A DNA stretch of 64,000 bases, taken from NCBI RefSeq assembly GCF_000419445.1, contig NZ_AULK01000001.1, forward strand, positions 744,001-808,000, given 5' to 3'. Shown here one piece after another: positions 33,657 through 41,610 of this stretch. Every line of letters starts with the position of its first letter. The stretch's first letter is position 1. The notes below the pieces were generated by a model that saw only the letters and a program-made list of their open reading frames with translations, did not search any database and was not told where the DNA came from. Origin of the DNA: Gryllotalpicola ginsengisoli DSM 22003. Its GTDB lineage: Bacteria > Actinomycetota > Actinomycetes > Actinomycetales > Microbacteriaceae. A program made the translations under genes and the position numbers.

Positions 33657-34681
33657 CGGCCGGTGAACTCGGCCAGGTTCCGGGTGAGCTTGAGGAAGCC
33701 GAGGATGAAGCCGGTGCCCCAGCAGAAGTGGATCACCGGCAGCACGACCACGAGCCACGCCATGGTGCGCAGACCGCGGTCGCGGGCGAGCAGCGTCGAG
33801 GCGAGCACGACCAGCAGATACCCGGCCGGCACGATGAGGCCCAGCAGCAGCCAGGGGCTCAGCCCGGCGAGCGCGCCGGCGACGAGGCCGAGCACGACCA
33901 GCACGACCACGACCGGCGGCACCCAGTAGCGCACGCCGTTGTTGGCGGGGAAGCGCCTCGCGAGCTCGCCGCGCCACACGCCGGTGGAGAAGAACTGCCG
34001 CGCCAGGTCGACCACGCTCGCGCGAGGCCGGTAGCCCACGCGCAGTTGTGGGGTGAACCAGACGGTGCCGCCGCGGGTGCGCAGCCGGCGGTTCAGCTCC
34101 CAGTCCTGCCCGCGCTTGAAACCCTCGTCGAACAGGCCCGCCGCCTCGAGGCTGTCACGCCGGAACACGCCCAAGTAGACGGTCTCGGCCGGGCCCTCCT
34201 TGCCGCCGGTGTGGTGGCGGGTGCCGCCGAGGCCGACCCGGCTGCCGTAGGCGAACGCGACGGCCCGCTCGAACGGCGTCTCGCCTCGCGCGTCCATCAC
34301 GCCGCCGACGTTGTCGGCGCCGGTGCGACGCAGGGTCTCGACCGCGAGGCGGGTGTAGTCGGGCGGCAGGATCGAGTGCGCGTCCACGCGCACGACGACG
34401 GGGTTGCTCGAGGCGCGAATGGCCCGGTTCAGCCCGGCTGGCGTGGACCCGTCAGGGTTGCGCACGCTGACGATGCGGGCATCGGATGCCGCGAGCCGGG
34501 CCACCACCTCGTCGGTGTCGTCCGTGCTGGGCCCGAGCGCCAGGACCACCTCGGCGGGCCCCCGATAGTCCTGCGCCAGAAGGCTCGCCACCGCGGCTTC
34601 CACGTGAGCGGCTTCATTGAGGACGGGCATCACGTACGAGACGCCGGGCAGCTCGCCCAGATCGCGGAGGTCGTGCGGCAT
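33653..34681 (-). CDS. Family 2 glycosyltransferase, membrane-anchored
   Basis: 342 residues. The GT-A domain (1-240) starts SYVMPVLNEAAHVEAAVASLLAQ; VVRVDAHSIL carries the DxD-like metal site; FKRGQDWELNRRL is the acceptor/base motif (ED/QDW). Three to four C-terminal helices (VVVVLVVLGLVAGALAGL, LLLGLIVPAGYLLVVLAS, WLVVVLPVIHFCWGTGFIL) anchor it in the membrane. Such enzymes often add a sugar to a polyprenyl-linked glycopolymer, fitting the adjacent wall-polymer genes. It ends convergently on the polymerase gene, the two stop codons sharing CTAG at 33653-33656. Confidence 0.87.
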   Translation of the reverse strand: MPHDLRDLGELPGVSYVMPVLNEAAHVEAAVASLLAQDYRGPAEVVLALGPSTDDTDEVVARLAASDARIVSVRNPDGSTPAGLNRAIRASSNPVVVRVDAHSILPPDYTRLAVETLRRTGADNVGGVMDARGETPFERAVAFAYGSRVGLGGTRHHTGGKEGPAETVYLGVFRRDSLEAAGLFDEGFKRGQDWELNRRLRTRGGTVWFTPQLRVGYRPRASVVDLARQFFSTGVWRGELARRFPANNGVRYWVPPVVVVLVVLGLVAGALAGLSPWLLLGLIVPAGYLLVVLASTLLARDRGLRTMAWLVVVLPVIHFCWGTGFILGFLKLTRNLAEFTGR

Positions 34682-34755
34682 GTGGTCCAGTCGTTCGGCG
34701 GACCTCCAGCATACCGAGGGGGATGCCGGGGCCCGCCGAACGACGGGGCCGCCCG

Positions 34756-36285
34756 CTACTGCGAGTCGGGGTTGTACGTGCCGAGGGTGGCCTCGGTCTG
34801 ATACGTCTTGCCGTCGCGCACGTAGGTGAGCTTGACCTTCGAACCGGCCGCGTCGGCGCGCACCTGCGCGGTCAGGTCGGTCGAGCTGGTCACCGGCACT
34901 CCGTCGATGTTGGTGATGATGTCACCGGCCTTGAGGCCCGCCTTCGCGGCGGCCCCGCCGCTGGTGACCTGCTCGATGCGGGCACCGACCGTGGTGGCGT
35001 TCTCCTGCGCGGCCGCGTTGCTGACCGTCGCGCCGAGCAGACCGTGGGTGGCCTTGCCCTTGTCGCGCAGCTCGTCGCCGATGCGCTTGGCGACGTTCGA
35101 GGGGATGGCGAAGCCGACGCCGATGTTGCCGCTCTGGGTCGAGCCATCCGACGACCCCGTGCTCGCGATCGCGACGTTGATGCCGACGAGCTCGCCGCTG
35201 TCGTTGAGCAGCGCACCGCCCGAGTTGCCGGGGTTGATCGCCGCGTCGGTCTGGATCGCGGGAACGGAGATCGTATCGGTCTCCTCCTGCTGCTCGGAGA
35301 AGGGGTTGGTCGGGTCGAGGTTGCCCCAGTCGCCGAACGGGTTCTCGTCGCTGTCGCTGCCGCTGCTGTCCTGCGGGGCGCTCGACTCGAGCGAGACGCT
35401 GCGGTTCAGGGCGCTGACGATGCCGTCGGTGACGGTGCCGTTGAGGCCCAGCGGGGAGCCGATCGCGATGACCTGGTCGCCGACGTTGAGCTTCGAGGAG
35501 TCGGCGAACGTGATCGGCTCGAGGCCGGAGGCGCCCTCGAGCTTGATCACCGCGAGGTCGTCCGTCGGGTCGGTGCCGACGACCTTCGCCGAGTACAGCT
35601 TGCCGTCGTTGGTCTGCACCTGGATGGTGCCGTTCGAGACCTCGCCGTCGAGGGTCACCACGTGGGTGTTGGTGAGCACGTAGCCGTCGTCGCTGAGGAT
35701 CACGCCCGAACCGGTGCCGGACTCCGAGCTGGAGGTGACGCTGATCGTGACGACGCTCTGCGACGCCTTCGCCGCCACCGCCGTGATCTGAGAGGCCGTC
35801 TTCGGGTCGTTGACGGTGATGTTCGACGCGCCGGAGCCGCCGCCGGAGACCGACACCGGTGTGCTGTCGTTGTGCGCCACAGCGGCGCCGATGCCGCCGC
35901 CGACGCCGCCGCCGACCAGGCCGCCGACGACGAGCCCGGCGACGATGAGGACGATCGTCTTGCGGCTGAGGGTCGACTCCTTTTCCCTACGGGGCTTCGC
36001 GGTGTCGCCCGGCGGCGTCGCTGCCGCGCCGGGCGCGTAGTAGGGGTGGCCGCCGACGGGCTGCGTCGGCTGGGTCTGCTGGGGGTGGCCGTAGCCGACA
36101 CCCTGCTGGTAGGGCTGATTGGGGTGGGTGGGGGTCGCGCCGTCCTGCTGGGGCGTGTGGTACACCGGGCGCGGGGGCTGGCCGAACGCGCCTCCCGCCG
36201 GCGCCTGCCAACCCTGGTCAGGGGTGTGGGCTTCCTGTCGCGGCTGCTCGCCCTGGGGATTCGTGGGCCCGTTCGTGTCGCTCAT
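34756..36285 (-). CDS. HtrA/DegP-like membrane-anchored serine protease with PDZ domain
   Basis: Envelope quality-control protease, 509 residues. Cytoplasmic N-terminus (1-107) is Pro/Gln/Gly-rich. One helix spans residues 110-136. The trypsin-like domain carries catalytic His208 (TNTHVV), Asp243 (TDDLAV) and Ser355 (NPGNSGG). The PDZ domain occupies roughly 410-500 (GLKAGDIITNIDGVPV). Between His/Asp and Ser an acidic Ser/Asp/Glu-rich insert of about 40 residues (299-340) replaces the usual short activation loop, which may gate activity. AAAGGAG precedes ATG 36285. Similar proteins in actinobacteria are called PepD/HtrA. Confidence 0.93.
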   Translation of the reverse strand: MSDTNGPTNPQGEQPRQEAHTPDQGWQAPAGGAFGQPPRPVYHTPQQDGATPTHPNQPYQQGVGYGHPQQTQPTQPVGGHPYYAPGAAATPPGDTAKPRREKESTLSRKTIVLIVAGLVVGGLVGGGVGGGIGAAVAHNDSTPVSVSGGGSGASNITVNDPKTASQITAVAAKASQSVVTISVTSSSESGTGSGVILSDDGYVLTNTHVVTLDGEVSNGTIQVQTNDGKLYSAKVVGTDPTDDLAVIKLEGASGLEPITFADSSKLNVGDQVIAIGSPLGLNGTVTDGIVSALNRSVSLESSAPQDSSGSDSDENPFGDWGNLDPTNPFSEQQEETDTISVPAIQTDAAINPGNSGGALLNDSGELVGINVAIASTGSSDGSTQSGNIGVGFAIPSNVAKRIGDELRDKGKATHGLLGATVSNAAAQENATTVGARIEQVTSGGAAAKAGLKAGDIITNIDGVPVTSSTDLTAQVRADAAGSKVKLTYVRDGKTYQTEATLGTYNPDSQ

Positions 36286-36432
36286 GGGTCTGCTCCTTTT
36301 CCAAGCGCATCCAGCATCCGACGCGAAGCTGTGCGGAACTTATGACTGCCCTCAGAGCCCCCTCGAACGCAGTTGAGGACGCCGCCGAGGGCTCGGGCCA
36401 GCCTATCCGAGCGACGCACCGGCGCCGGCGCG

Positions 36433-36438
36433 TAGCGT
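36433..36438 (+). promoter_or_regulatory. -10 box (TAGCGT) of the aminotransferase gene
   Basis: TAGCGT, 7 nt, ATG 36446. The upstream in-frame GTG at 36437 falls within this hexamer, which argues against its use as start. Confidence 0.6.
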
Positions 36439-36445
36439 GAAGGCC

Positions 36446-37648
36446 ATGCACATTCGAGGACCCTGGCAACGTGCCGCAGCCGGCGCCGGCCTGCTCGCCC
36501 CTGACGGATCGATCGCGTCGACGATCTTCGCCGAGATGAGCGCCCTCGCGGTGAAGACCGGAGCGATCAACCTGGGTCAGGGCTTCCCCGACGAAGACGG
36601 ACCCGCCGAGGTGCTCGAGGCCGCCGCCCGGGCCATCCGCGAGGGCGTCAACCAGTACCCGCCCGGTATCGGCACCGCGCAGCTCAGGCAGGCGATCGCC
36701 GCGCACCAGCGCCGGTTCTACGGCCTCGAGGTCGACCCCGACCGGGAGGTGCTCGTCACGGCCGGCGCGACGGAAGCCCTCGCGGCGAGCCTGCTCGCGC
36801 TCGTCGACGAGGGCGACGAGGTGCTGACCTTCGAGCCGTTCTACGACGCCTACGGGGCACTCATCGCGCTGGCCGGCGGCCGGCACGTCACGGTTCCGCT
36901 GCGCGCGCCCGACTTCCGCCCCGACCTCGACGAACTGCGCGCGGCGGTCACCGACCGCACCCGCGTCATCCTCGTCAACAACCCGCACAACCCGACCGGC
37001 GCGGTGTTCGACCGCGAGGTGCTCGAGACGATCGTCGAGCTCGCCGAGCGGCACGACGCGCTCATCCTCACCGACGAGGTGTACGAGCACCTCACCTTCG
37101 ACCGGCCGCACACGCCGGTCGCGACGCTGCCCGGCGCATCCGATCGCACGATCACCGTCTCGAGCGGCGGCAAGACGTTCTCGACGACCGGATGGAAGAT
37201 CGGATGGCTCACCGCCCGGCACGAGCTGGTGACCGCGGTGCTCGCGGTCAAGCAGTTCCTGACCTACGTGAACGGGGCGCCGTTCCAGCCGGCGATCGCG
37301 GCCGGGCTCGCGCTGCCGGACGCGTTCTTCGCGGATGCTGCGGCGGCGCTCCGGGACAAGCGAGACCTGCTCTCGGACGGTCTGCGCCAGGCCGGATTCG
37401 ACGTGTTCGAATCGCACGGCTCTTACTTCGTGGTCGCGGACGCCGCGCCGCTCGGCTACCCGGACGCGGTCGAGTTCTGCCGCGAGCTGCCGGCCCGGGC
37501 GGGCGTGGTCGCGATCCCGCTGTCGGCGTTCTACCGCGAGGAGCATCGCGGCGACGCGCGCTCGCTGGTGCGCTTCGCGTTCTGCAAGAGGGCCGCAGTG
37601 CTGGAGGCCGCCGCGGTTCAGCTCGCGGCTTTGGGCACCACCGTGTAG
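36446..37648 (+). CDS. PLP-dependent aminotransferase, class I/II (methionine/kynurenine aminotransferase-like)
   Basis: Fold-type I aminotransferase of 400 residues from ATG 36446. INLGQGFPDEDGP is near residue 32, NQYPPGIGTAQLR follows, and VNNPHNPTGAVFDREVL contains the cofactor-contacting Asn-Pro. LTDEVYEHL gives the PLP-binding Asp/Tyr, and SGGKTFSTTGWKIGW holds the Schiff-base Lys and the second phosphate contact. RFAFCK near the C-terminus has the substrate-carboxylate Arg. This is the YbdL/KAT group, with methionine, glutamine or kynurenine as donors. It overlaps the convergent amidase gene by 31 nt. Confidence 0.88.
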   Translation: MHIRGPWQRAAAGAGLLAPDGSIASTIFAEMSALAVKTGAINLGQGFPDEDGPAEVLEAAARAIREGVNQYPPGIGTAQLRQAIAAHQRRFYGLEVDPDREVLVTAGATEALAASLLALVDEGDEVLTFEPFYDAYGALIALAGGRHVTVPLRAPDFRPDLDELRAAVTDRTRVILVNNPHNPTGAVFDREVLETIVELAERHDALILTDEVYEHLTFDRPHTPVATLPGASDRTITVSSGGKTFSTTGWKIGWLTARHELVTAVLAVKQFLTYVNGAPFQPAIAAGLALPDAFFADAAAALRDKRDLLSDGLRQAGFDVFESHGSYFVVADAAPLGYPDAVEFCRELPARAGVVAIPLSAFYREEHRGDARSLVRFAFCKRAAVLEAAAVQLAALGTTV

Positions 37649-38430
37649 CGGCGCAGCTCGAGGGCGGGGTTCATCTGCCGCACCTCGTGCAGCCGCTGCG
37701 TGGAGAGGCTTGCGAGGGCCGCATCCGTCTCATCGCCGAGCTCGGCGAGCGTCACGCCCACCGGGTCGACGATGAGCGACGCGCCCACGCCGACCGGCGG
37801 CACGTGGTCGGCGGCGGCGACGTACACGGTGTTCTCGATGGCGCGCGCCGTGATCAGGGTGCGCCAGTGGTGCTCTTTGAGGGTGCCGCGCACCCATTCG
37901 CTCGGCACCAGCACGAGTTCGGCGCCGGCGTCGACGATGCGGCGGGTGACCTCGGGGAAGCGCAGGTCGTAGCAGGTCTGTAGGCCGATCCGCACGCCGT
38001 CGACGTCGAACAGCTGGGGCTCCTCGAGCCCGCCGGGCGCGACCCACTCGGATTCCCGTGCGCCGAACGCGTCGTAGAGGTGCTGCTTGCGGTAGCTCGC
38101 CACGAGGCCCGAGCCGGGTGCGAGGGCGACGACGGTGTTCGAGAACCGGCCCGGCTGCTCGCTCCGCTCCGCCATGCCCGCCACGATGGTCGCATCGAGC
38201 TCGTCGGCGAGCGCCCCGAGGGCCGTGACGAAGGTGCCGTCGAGCGTCTCGGCGGCGTCGAGGAACGGCGCGCCGACCGGATTGACGAAGAACGACGAGT
38301 ACTCGGGGAAGACGACCAGACGCGCACCGCGCGCGACCGCGGCGCGGGCCAGAGAGCGGATGGCCGCGAGGTTCGCCTCGGTGTCGGAGCCGGGGGCGAA
38401 TTGCGCGACGGCGAGCTGCAGTTCGGCCAT
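37618..38430 (-). CDS. Carbon-nitrogen hydrolase (nitrilase superfamily)
   Basis: 270-residue amidase with the Glu-Lys-Cys triad: Glu43 in VFPEYSSFF, Lys in SYRKQHLYDAFG and Cys in LQTCYDLRFPEVTR. Next to an YbdL/KAT-type aminotransferase, omega-amidase (hydrolysis of 2-oxoglutaramate or the methionine-salvage by-product) is an attractive idea, but the two genes are convergent rather than co-transcribed. TAGGGT (38443-38438) stands 7 nt before the ATG. Simple alternative: another small-amide hydrolase. Confidence 0.85.
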   Translation of the reverse strand: MAELQLAVAQFAPGSDTEANLAAIRSLARAAVARGARLVVFPEYSSFFVNPVGAPFLDAAETLDGTFVTALGALADELDATIVAGMAERSEQPGRFSNTVVALAPGSGLVASYRKQHLYDAFGARESEWVAPGGLEEPQLFDVDGVRIGLQTCYDLRFPEVTRRIVDAGAELVLVPSEWVRGTLKEHHWRTLITARAIENTVYVAAADHVPPVGVGASLIVDPVGVTLAELGDETDAALASLSTQRLHEVRQMNPALELRRYTVVPKAAS

Positions 38431-38437
38431 ATCCCCG

Positions 38438-38443
38438 ACCCTA
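38438..38443 (-). promoter_or_regulatory. -10 box (TAGGGT) of the amidase gene
   Basis: Minus-strand TAGGGT, 7 nt, ATG at 38430; leaderless arrangement. Confidence 0.5.
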
Positions 38444-38518
38444 TAGAGGCAGAGCGCGCGACGGCCGGACGGAGCTCGCGATCGGGGCCCTCGATTTCAG
38501 TCATGTCGTATCGCGTGC

Positions 38519-38524
38519 TAGTCT
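38519..38524 (+). promoter_or_regulatory. Putative -10 box of initiator tRNA
   Basis: TAGTCT ends 12 nt before the tRNA. TTTCAG about 18 nt further upstream is a weak -35 candidate. Confidence 0.4.
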
Positions 38525-38536
38525 CTTTACTTGTGC

Positions 38537-38610
38537 CGCGGGGTGGAGCAGTTCGGTAGCTCGCTGGGCTCATAACCCAGAGGTCGTAGGTTCAAATCCT
38601 GCCCCCGCAA
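38537..38610 (+). tRNA. tRNA-fMet (initiator, anticodon CAU)
   Basis: 74 nt. Acceptor CGCGGGG/CCCCGCA leaves the C1-A72 mismatch that marks initiators. The anticodon stem ends in three G-C pairs (GGG-CTCATAA-CCC), also diagnostic. T arm GTAGG-TTCAAAT-CCTGC. Discriminator A at 38610, no encoded CCA. Confidence 0.97.
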
Positions 38611-38614
38611 CGAA

Positions 38615-38648
38615 AAAGGCCCGGAAAACCACGGTTTTCCGGGCCTTT
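38615..38648. terminator. Strong, symmetric intrinsic terminator
   Basis: Sixteen complementary bases on each arm (AAAGGCCCGG... and ...CCGGGCCTTT) around a 2-4 nt turn. A runs on one side and T runs on the other let it stop transcription from both directions: the tRNA gene and the convergent CHAP gene. Confidence 0.9.
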
Positions 38649-38667
38649 CCCTTTGCCTGGCGGCGGG

Positions 38668-40245
38668 TCAGCCGGTGATCGACGGGCTGGTTCCCGCGCC
38701 GAGCTTGGCCGCCCAGGTCACCGTGCGGGTGGCGCCCGCCGCGGTCGCCGTGGCGGTGACGAGGTTGCCGCTGGTGGCGCGCACGGCGGCGGTGAAGCCG
38801 GTGCCGTCGCCCGCGGCGAGCGACGGCGACGAGCCCGCCATCATCGCGACCCCCCACTTCACCGTCGTGCGGGTGGCACCCGAGGTGGAGAACACGACGG
38901 TCGACGTCATCAGCGTGCCGCCGGACGCGCGCACCGCGACCACGTATCCGCCGGTGACCGCAGTGACCGCCGTGCTGCTTCCGGCCGCGACGCCGACGGG
39001 CCAGTTCTGGGTGCCCAGCGCCCCGACGGTGGAGACCGTGCCGCTCGAGGTCACGTAGGTCACCTCATATCCCGTCGGCGTTGCGGTGATCGCCGGATTC
39101 GTGCCGCTGCGCACCGCGCGGTTCCAGTCCTTGATCGAGCCGTCGCGGGAGAGAACGACCCGCAGGTCGCCGCCCTTGGTGACGTAGGCGATCGCGTATC
39201 CGCCGGAGACCGCGGCGATGGCCGGGCTGGTGCCGGCGCGCACCGCGACGCCCCATTTGCGCGTGCCCGCCGCACCGACCGAGATGAGGGTGCCGTCCTT
39301 GCCGACGAAGGCGATCTGGTATCCGGACCCGTACGCGGTCAGCGACGGCGAGGTGTTCGGCGCGACCGTCATCTCCCAGTCGTAGCTGCCCGCGTCGCCG
39401 AGGCTCCACAGGTCGTCGGTGTTCGTGGCGAAGGCGGTCTCGTGGCCCGAGCTGACGGCGGCGATCGAGGGGCTCGAACCGGGGCGCACCCGGGCGCGCC
39501 AGTCCTTGCGGCTCGAGCCGACGGTCCAGAAGTCGGACGCGCTCGAGGTCAGCGCGACCTCGTGCGAGGACATCGTCGTGGTCACCTGGGCGATCGCTGT
39601 CCCGGTCGAGCCGGTCGAGGAGAGGGAGTCGTAGGCGCCGTACCGTGGGTACGCGTATCCGTAGACCGTGTCGTGCGGCCCCATGAAGGTGTTCACCTTG
39701 CTGTTCGCATACGAGGTGCTGTCGCCGTAATAGCCGACATGGCTGGCGGAGAAGCCGGTGTTGCCCTCGACGGTGCGGGGCAGGCCCGACTTGGAGACGC
39801 CGACCACGAGGCCGACGTGGGTCAGGCTCTGCGCATTCCCGGTGCCGTAGAAGACGAGCGCGCCGACGGTGGGCTTCGCGCCGTAGGGCAGCGAGTGGGC
39901 CCGCCCCGCCTTCACGTAGGTGTTCCACAGGTCGGACACGAAGAAGTCCTTCGCGGTGAACGCGACGCCGTTGTTGCGCAGCAGGTACGTGACGTACCAG
40001 GCGCACCAGTCCGCGCTGAAGTTCGCCCAAGATCCCGTCGGGTTCCACTGCTTCTCGAGCTCGCCGAGGGTCTCGCCCTGGGTCGACTCGGCGAGCGAGA
40101 CCACGTGATCCAGGGTGTCCGCGCTCGCGGCTTCCGCGCGCTGCGGCTGCAGCATGGGCGCGGCCGCCAGCAGGGCGCAGACCACGAGACCGGCGAGAAG
40201 GGCACGGATGCGTCGAGCGGCAGCCGCGGATGCGTTGGTAGTCAC
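38668..40245 (-). CDS. Secreted CHAP-domain protein with C-terminal repeat (propeller-like) domain
   Basis: 525 residues from GTG 40245. Sec signal peptide (RRIRALLAGLVVCALLAAAP, cleavage near AEAAS). The CHAP amidase/endopeptidase domain (about 45-190) has Cys81 in SADWCAWYV and His143 in SLTHVGLVVG. From about residue 195 to the end come six to seven repeats of about 45-48 residues. Their consensus is Gly-Thr-Ser-Pro-x-Ile-x-Ala, then Gly-Tyr-x-x-Ala, then Gly-x-Leu, then Lys-Trp-x-Val, resembling tectonin or sialidase-like blades. The protein probably cuts its own peptidoglycan or that of competitors while the repeats bind glycan. Start uncertain; no ribosome site is visible. Confidence 0.82.
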   Translation of the reverse strand: MTTNASAAAARRIRALLAGLVVCALLAAAPMLQPQRAEAASADTLDHVVSLAESTQGETLGELEKQWNPTGSWANFSADWCAWYVTYLLRNNGVAFTAKDFFVSDLWNTYVKAGRAHSLPYGAKPTVGALVFYGTGNAQSLTHVGLVVGVSKSGLPRTVEGNTGFSASHVGYYGDSTSYANSKVNTFMGPHDTVYGYAYPRYGAYDSLSSTGSTGTAIAQVTTTMSSHEVALTSSASDFWTVGSSRKDWRARVRPGSSPSIAAVSSGHETAFATNTDDLWSLGDAGSYDWEMTVAPNTSPSLTAYGSGYQIAFVGKDGTLISVGAAGTRKWGVAVRAGTSPAIAAVSGGYAIAYVTKGGDLRVVLSRDGSIKDWNRAVRSGTNPAITATPTGYEVTYVTSSGTVSTVGALGTQNWPVGVAAGSSTAVTAVTGGYVVAVRASGGTLMTSTVVFSTSGATRTTVKWGVAMMAGSSPSLAAGDGTGFTAAVRATSGNLVTATATAAGATRTVTWAAKLGAGTSPSITG

Positions 40246-40317
40246 AACACGCAAGCATGCGGCATCGGCCCCGGTCAGCGATAGTTCCCGCCCCCGAAGT
40301 GGCGGCAGACTGGTGCC

Positions 40318-40638
40318 ATGGCCGAACCCCGCGGCGTGGCGCACGTCTCACGCGATCTGGTGAACAAGCTCGTCGGAATCATCACCGACCCGGCGCTCGC
40401 GCCGCAGCGCAAACTCGACCAGGCGACGGCCACGCTCGACCGGCTCATCGACGAGGCGGACTCGCCCGCGGCATCCGTGCGCCACGCCGTCGTCGGCGTG
40501 CTCGACGACGCGCTCAGCGCCGCGACCGAGCAGGCGCGAGCGGGCACTCCGCGGCACGACGTCGAGCGGATGGTGCGCGCCAAGGTGCTCGACGGGCTGC
40601 GGGAGCTGCCCGGCGTCAGCGTGGAAGGGCTCCGGTAA
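40318..40638 (+). CDS. Hypothetical 106-residue helical protein
   Basis: No family recognised. Predominantly helical, charged (VSRDLVNKLVGIITDPAL, KLDQATATLDRLIDEAD, VRHAVVGVLDDALSAA), with no signal peptide or metal motif. CAGACT plus 6 nt precedes ATG 40318, weak support for leaderless expression. The codon usage matches the neighbours, so it is probably a genuine gene. It is followed by the agmatine pathway genes but has its own gap of 36 nt. Confidence 0.55.
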   Translation: MAEPRGVAHVSRDLVNKLVGIITDPALAPQRKLDQATATLDRLIDEADSPAASVRHAVVGVLDDALSAATEQARAGTPRHDVERMVRAKVLDGLRELPGVSVEGLR

Positions 40639-40674
40639 CACCGCCGTCACCGCCGCCCTGGCATGATCGCTGCC

Positions 40675-41610
40675 ATGCACGTGATCACCGCCGGGCCCGT
40701 CGAGGCGCCCCTGAAGACCGACGACGCGCCCCGGCCAGTGGTGCGCGTCGCCCTGGTGCAGCACCGCTGGCGGCCGGACCGCGAGGCGCTCGAGGCCGAA
40801 CTCGCCGAGGGCATCGCCGCGGCCGCCCAGGCAGGAGCCAGGGCGGTGTTCCTCCCGGAGTTGACCCTGTCGAAGTACCCGGCGAACGTGCGCGCGAGCG
40901 GCACCCCCAAAGACGCCGCCGAGGACCTGACCGGCGGACCGACCTTCGCCTTCGCGTCCCGACAGGCGCGAGACCACGACGTCGTCGTGCACGCGAGCCT
41001 GTACGAGCGGCCGGCCGAGGACGACCGGCCCGACGACCCCCGCGGCTACAACACCGCCATCCTCCTCGGACCGGACGGGCGGCTCATCGGCCGCACCCGC
41101 AAGACGCACATCCCCGTCACGGCGGGGTACTACGAAGACACCTACTTCCGCCCCGGGCCCGCCGACGACCCGTATCCCGTCTATCCGGTCGAGGCGCTCG
41201 GCGGGGCCACGCTCGGGCTGCCGACGTGCTGGGACGAGTGGTTCCCCGAGGTTTCGCGCGCCTACGGCCTGGCGGGCGCGGACATCCTCGCCTACCCCAC
41301 CGCGATCGGCTCCGAGCCCGACTTCCCGCACTTCGACACCGCCCCGCTGTGGCAGAAGGTGATCGTGGCGAACGGCATCACCTCGGGGCTGTTCATGGTC
41401 GTGCCCAACCGCTGGGGCGACGAGGGCGACCTCACTTTCTACGGAACGAGCTTCATCTCCGACCCGTTCGGCCGCGTGCTCGTCCAGGCGCCGCGCGACG
41501 CGTCGGCCGTGCTCGTGGCGGACCTCGACCTGAAGAGCCGCGGCGAATGGCTCGAGCTGTTCCCGTTCTTCGCCACCCGCCGCCCCGACACCTACGCGAG
41601 CCTCACGTGA
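40675..41610 (+). CDS. aguB: N-carbamoylputrescine amidase
   Basis: Nitrilase-superfamily amidase, 311 residues, that hydrolyses N-carbamoylputrescine to putrescine, CO2 and ammonia. Triad: Glu in VFLPELTLSKYP, Lys in GRTRKTHIPVTAGYYEDTYF, Cys in LPTCWDEWFPEVSR. The words following the Lys and Cys are typical of the AguB subgroup rather than general nitrilases. It overlaps agmatine deiminase (GTGA), the second half of the pathway. ATG 40675 follows CATGAT by 7 nt; the upstream ATG at 40663 lies inside that box. Length compares well with known AguB (about 290-300). Confidence 0.9.
   Translation: MHVITAGPVEAPLKTDDAPRPVVRVALVQHRWRPDREALEAELAEGIAAAAQAGARAVFLPELTLSKYPANVRASGTPKDAAEDLTGGPTFAFASRQARDHDVVVHASLYERPAEDDRPDDPRGYNTAILLGPDGRLIGRTRKTHIPVTAGYYEDTYFRPGPADDPYPVYPVEALGGATLGLPTCWDEWFPEVSRAYGLAGADILAYPTAIGSEPDFPHFDTAPLWQKVIVANGITSGLFMVVPNRWGDEGDLTFYGTSFISDPFGRVLVQAPRDASAVLVADLDLKSRGEWLELFPFFATRRPDTYASLT

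Noticed and set aside
38537-38648. Integration site at tRNA-fMet
   Set aside because: No integrase and no duplicated tRNA 3' end within the window; the inverted repeat is a terminator.
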